Assembly (NCBI GenBank): GCA_018971745.1
Contig: JAGXAD010000027.1
Span: 1 to 8,249, forward strand
Length of the DNA stretch: 8,249 nucleotides
Direction of reading: 5' to 3'
Source: Patescibacteria group bacterium
GTDB lineage: Bacteria; Patescibacteriota; Minisyncoccia; Sungbacterales; GWA2-42-14
Below the pieces are notes generated by a model. That model did no database searches, was not told where the DNA came from, and was given only the letters and a program-made list of their open reading frames with translations. The position numbers and the translations under genes are program-made. Below are positions 5,917-8,249 of the stretch, one piece after another (position 1 is the stretch's first letter; the number at the start of each line of letters is the position of its first letter).

Positions 5917-6651
5917 ATGCACATCAGAAAAATAATCGAACAATTGGGCTATTCGTCTAAAGAAGCTACCGTGTATGCGGCTGCTTTGAAAATACACGAT
6001 GCAACGATTTCCGAAGTCGCGGAAGAGGCGCAACTGCCGAGAACCACGACTAAATACATTATGAAGCGCCTGGCTGAGCAGGGGTTGCTTGCGACATACA
6101 TTAAAAAACGTCGCGCCATTTGGAACGCGGAAAATCCGGATGTATTGCTTGTACGCCTGAAAGAGCGTGAAGCGGCTCTGCAGGAAGTTTTACCGCAGTT
6201 GCACGCGATGCGCAATGAAAAAAACGGAAAACCAACCATTCGTTTTTACAGCGGCACCGCCAATATCCGCCGCATCCTGGATGATATTATCGCGGCAAAG
6301 TACAATATCCGTTCGCTTACCTCGTATGACGATATGGCGGCTTTTCTGGAAGAATATTTTCGTGAATTTATTGAAGAGCGCAGAAAGCATTTTTTGCGGG
6401 TACAATTTATCACGAATCGTTCCGCTGAAACCGAAGCGCTGCGCAAGCACGACCCGGATATGCTCCGTCAGACGCGCTATCTTCCTTCTTCGTTTGCGTT
6501 GAAGAACGGGCTCTTCGTTTACGGCGATAAAATCGCCGTCATATCGCTTAACAAAAAAATGCCCACCGGCATTACGATTCAGGACCAAAATATCGCGGAT
6601 ACGCAGGCACTTTTGTTTGACTCACTGTGGGAGCATTGCGAAAAAGCGTGA
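5917..6651 (+). CDS. TrmB-family transcriptional regulator
   Basis: From the ATG at 5917 the protein has 244 residues. Residues about 1-70 are the TrmB winged helix-turn-helix: IIEQLGYSSKEATVYAAALK, then ATISEVAEEAQLPRTTTKYI as the recognition region and MKRLAEQGLLATY leading to the wing. A short coiled linker (LKEREAALQEVLPQLHAM) follows. The remainder, starting KPTIRFYSGTANIRRILDDI, is the short effector domain seen in many candidate-phyla and archaeal members, where TrmB relatives control sugar and central metabolism genes. The longer sugar-binding domain of classical TrmB is absent. Neither this ATG nor the in-frame TTG at 5905 has a Shine-Dalgarno site; I prefer the ATG because homologues begin close to the first helix. 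It faces the YceI/porin operon and may regulate it or itself; its ligand is unknown. Confidence 0.8.
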   Translation: MHIRKIIEQLGYSSKEATVYAAALKIHDATISEVAEEAQLPRTTTKYIMKRLAEQGLLATYIKKRRAIWNAENPDVLLVRLKEREAALQEVLPQLHAMRNEKNGKPTIRFYSGTANIRRILDDIIAAKYNIRSLTSYDDMAAFLEEYFREFIEERRKHFLRVQFITNRSAETEALRKHDPDMLRQTRYLPSSFALKNGLFVYGDKIAVISLNKKMPTGITIQDQNIADTQALLFDSLWEHCEKA

Positions 6652-6674
6652 AGCAGGGTATCGCATGGCCCGTC

Positions 6675-6709
6675 TTAAAAAAACATCAACGCACTCGGTG
6701 TTTTTAAAA
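6675..6709. terminator. Possible weak terminator after the TrmB gene
   Basis: AAAAACATC (6679-6687) can pair with GGTGTTTTT (6697-6705), using one G-U pair, across a nine-base loop. The T-run is part of the stem rather than a free tail, so this is only a tentative terminator. It lies 28 bases after the TrmB stop. Confidence 0.3.
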
Positions 6710-6744
6710 TTCTCGGTTTCGTAAAAAAATTAAAAGTTATCCAT

Positions 6745-6774
6745 TTGTTGTACCGCCCGTTAATGCGTTAAACT
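6745..6774 (+). promoter_or_regulatory. Candidate promoter of the restriction-modification genes
   Basis: TTGTTG (6745-6750) and TAAACT (6769-6774) are 18 bases apart. Each matches the sigma-70 consensus only partly. It is the best pair in the 224-base gap before the methyltransferase; a start near 6781 would give a leader of roughly 95 bases. Confidence 0.3.
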
Positions 6775-6853
6775 ATTAGTGAGTTGTTTTTGCCGGTTGG
6801 CTTTCATTTTGCATCCCAAAAGTTTTTACCAAAATCATTTTCGGAGTAAAAAA

Positions 6854-6889
6854 ATGAAAATCAGAACGATTTTTTATGGTGTCTTCTGA
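6854..6889 (+). CDS. 11-codon ORF overlapping the methyltransferase start (possible leader peptide)
   Basis: The peptide MKIRTIFYGVF begins at an ATG with CGGAG (6842-6846) seven bases upstream, the only good ribosome-binding site near the methyltransferase. It is in another frame, and its TGA (6887-6889) falls 12-14 bases inside the methyltransferase reading frame, which starts at 6876. It could act as a coupling leader. Alternatively it is the true methyltransferase N-terminus shifted by one base in the T6 run at 6870-6875, through sequencing error or a real frameshift. Confidence 0.35.
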   Translation: MKIRTIFYGVF

Positions 6890-7697
6890 AAAAAAAATTC
6901 TTGCTTCAATAGTCACACGGCCTTATTTTCAAAAAGGCAATTTTGTTTTATACTTTGCCGATGCAATGAATATCCTGGACCAATTACCGCCTGATTCGAT
7001 AGATATGATTTTTGCCGATCCTCCCTATAATCTCTCCAACGGCGGTTTTTCGGTTCACGCCGGCCGAAGAGTGAGTGTTAATAAAGGCGATTGGGATAAA
7101 AGTAAAGGATTTAAAGATGATTATGATTTTCATTATAAATGGTTGAATGCGTGTAAAAGAGTTTTAAAGCCTCATGGTACGCTTTGGGTTAGTGGAACTT
7201 ATCACTCAATATATCAATGCGGATATGCTATCCAATCACTTGGTTACCATGTTTTAAATGATGTTGCTTGGTTTAAACCAAATGCTGCTCCAAATCTCAG
7301 TTGCCGTTTTTTTACCGCAAGCCATGAGACATTAATTTGGGCACGGAAAGACAAAAAAGGAAGGCATACTTTTAATTACGGATTAATGAAAAATGGAGTG
7401 TGGCAAGAGGATTTTTTAAAAAAACCAAAATTTCAAATGCGTTCAGTGTGGGCGATTGGAACACCAAAGCCGATTGAAAAAAAATATGGGAAGCATCCAA
7501 CCCAAAAACCCATAGATCTCCTTTCAAGAATTATTCTGGCTAGTACTACTCACGGACAAATAATTCTTGATCCATTTACCGGCAGTTCCACTACTGGGAT
7601 TGCAGCAAGTGTCTTGGGTCGTAAGTTTATTGGTATTGATTCAGAAAAAAAATATTTAGATTTATCTATTAAAAGATTTAACGATATAAAATTATGA
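6876..7697 (+). CDS. Type II DNA adenine-N6 methyltransferase, beta class, DpnA-like
   Basis: A 273-residue DNA methyltransferase. The catalytic motif IV, FADPPYNLSNGG (46-57), comes first. It is followed by the segments KGDWDK (70-75), LKPHGTLWVSG (97-107), NPxPNLSCR-like PNAAPNLSCRFFTASHETL (135-153) and HPTQKP (207-212). The S-adenosylmethionine-binding motif I, ILDPFTGSSTTG (230-241), comes last. Motif IV before motif I defines the beta class, and DPPY indicates amino methylation of adenine. The block from DPPY to SCRF closely resembles DpnA (M2.DpnII) as I remember it, which methylates GATC; this specificity is inference. It protects the host from the adjacent endonuclease, whose ATG overlaps its stop. 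The ATG at 6876 has no ribosome-binding site of its own. Sampled rows are about 23-43% G+C, below the neighbouring TrmB gene, suggesting transfer. Confidence 0.88.
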   Translation: MVSSEKKILASIVTRPYFQKGNFVLYFADAMNILDQLPPDSIDMIFADPPYNLSNGGFSVHAGRRVSVNKGDWDKSKGFKDDYDFHYKWLNACKRVLKPHGTLWVSGTYHSIYQCGYAIQSLGYHVLNDVAWFKPNAAPNLSCRFFTASHETLIWARKDKKGRHTFNYGLMKNGVWQEDFLKKPKFQMRSVWAIGTPKPIEKKYGKHPTQKPIDLLSRIILASTTHGQIILDPFTGSSTTGIAASVLGRKFIGIDSEKKYLDLSIKRFNDIKL

Positions 7698-8215
7698 TTA
7701 AAAAAGGAAAAGGTGGCGGCAACACTATCACGGGGCTTAATTTTGAAAGAGAAAAAGATATTCTTTCTTTGTTACGAAAAGCAAAAGACTATCTCGTGAA
7801 GGATAATATTATTTACTATAGAGGAAAAGAGGTTGCCAGAAGTTATCGTAAAAACGGTCTTTATAAATATCTTGAATCACGACGGATTAGTTATAAAAAG
7901 TTAGTTTCTAAAAAACTATTGCCCGACGAAGCGCTCTATGTGATTGTCAACAATACTTTATTTGTGATTGAAATTAAATTTCAAAGGGTATCCGGTTCGG
8001 TGGATGAAAAACTTCAGACTTGTGATTTTAAGAAAAAGCAATACAAAAAATTGATGGCGCCATTGAATATAGATGTTGAATATATTTATATCTTAAGTGA
8101 TTGGTTTAAAAAACCGGAATATAAAGATACGCTTGATTATATCATTTCCGTCGGGTGTCAATACTACTTTGGTTATTTGCCTCTCTATAACTTAGGATTG
8201 CCAGTTCCTAAATAA
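7694..8215 (+). CDS. Type II restriction endonuclease, PD-(D/E)XK fold
   Basis: A 173-residue protein that completes the restriction-modification pair. It opens with a basic stretch and GGGNTITGLNFERE (7-20), a segment typical of a family of small type II endonucleases. The catalytic core is PD-x14-EXK: Pro77-Asp78 in SKKLLPDEAL and Glu93-Ile-Lys95 in VIEIKFQ, with Asp78, Glu93 and Lys95 expected to bind magnesium and activate water. RVSGSVDEKLQTCDFKKKQY (98-117) follows and is strongly family-like. The C-terminal part contains DWFKKPEYKDTLDYI and VGCQYYFGYLPL. It resembles the Helicobacter HpyAIII (GATC) endonuclease as I recall it, and not the larger R.DpnII. The ATGA overlap with the methyltransferase and absence of a Shine-Dalgarno site imply coupled translation, which would let methylase be made first. 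Sampled rows are about 22-33% G+C. Confidence 0.85.
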   Translation: MIKKGKGGGNTITGLNFEREKDILSLLRKAKDYLVKDNIIYYRGKEVARSYRKNGLYKYLESRRISYKKLVSKKLLPDEALYVIVNNTLFVIEIKFQRVSGSVDEKLQTCDFKKKQYKKLMAPLNIDVEYIYILSDWFKKPEYKDTLDYIISVGCQYYFGYLPLYNLGLPVPK

Positions 8216-8249
8216 GCTTGCGAATTGTGTTCGTAAAAGTACAGAGTAT

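Noticed and set aside
6190..6588. 132-codon minus-strand ORF inside the TrmB gene
   Set aside because: Antisense to a well-supported TrmB reading frame and without recognisable motifs.
1..8249. CRISPR arrays, tRNA or rRNA genes
   Set aside because: No regularly spaced direct repeats, tRNA cloverleaf or rRNA-like conserved blocks were seen on either strand.

Overview
This window appears to come from an uncultivated diderm bacterium using the standard bacterial code. TGA ends at least four genes, and Shine-Dalgarno sites such as AAGGAGG are present. Two secreted proteins end in phenylalanine like outer-membrane barrels, and there is one lipoprotein and one secreted YceI-like protein, all pointing to an outer membrane and periplasm. 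The short TrmB-type regulator is of a kind frequent in candidate-phyla bacteria and archaea, and I cannot fix the lineage from sequence alone.

Left part (1-972, plus strand): the 3' end of a PAP2 lipid phosphatase gene overlaps (ATGA) a gene for a small membrane-anchored protein with an OB-fold-like domain. A 161-base near-palindrome and a strong bidirectional terminator follow.

Centre left (973-3321): a predicted outer-membrane barrel gene (minus) and a gene for an S41 (C-terminal-processing) peptidase-like lipoprotein (plus) diverge from back-to-back promoters whose -35 boxes are only 10 bases apart. The S41 protein keeps its PDZ domain and RNNPGG motif, but both positions expected to carry the catalytic serine and lysine are changed (Phe340, Asn364), so it is probably a pseudoprotease. 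About 180 bases packed with hairpins and convergent terminators separate it from the next unit.

Centre right (3499-6651): a minus-strand operon encodes a YceI-like secreted protein and a porin-like outer-membrane protein. Its predicted 5' leader holds a long hairpin. A TrmB-family regulator gene diverges from it and is the obvious candidate to control it.

Right part (6876-8215): a compact, AT-rich type II restriction-modification pair, a DpnA-like beta-class adenine methyltransferase overlapping a PD-(D/E)XK endonuclease gene. It looks horizontally acquired. From family resemblance I infer GATC specificity. An 11-codon ORF with a good ribosome-binding site overlaps the methyltransferase start out of frame and may control or confuse its expression.
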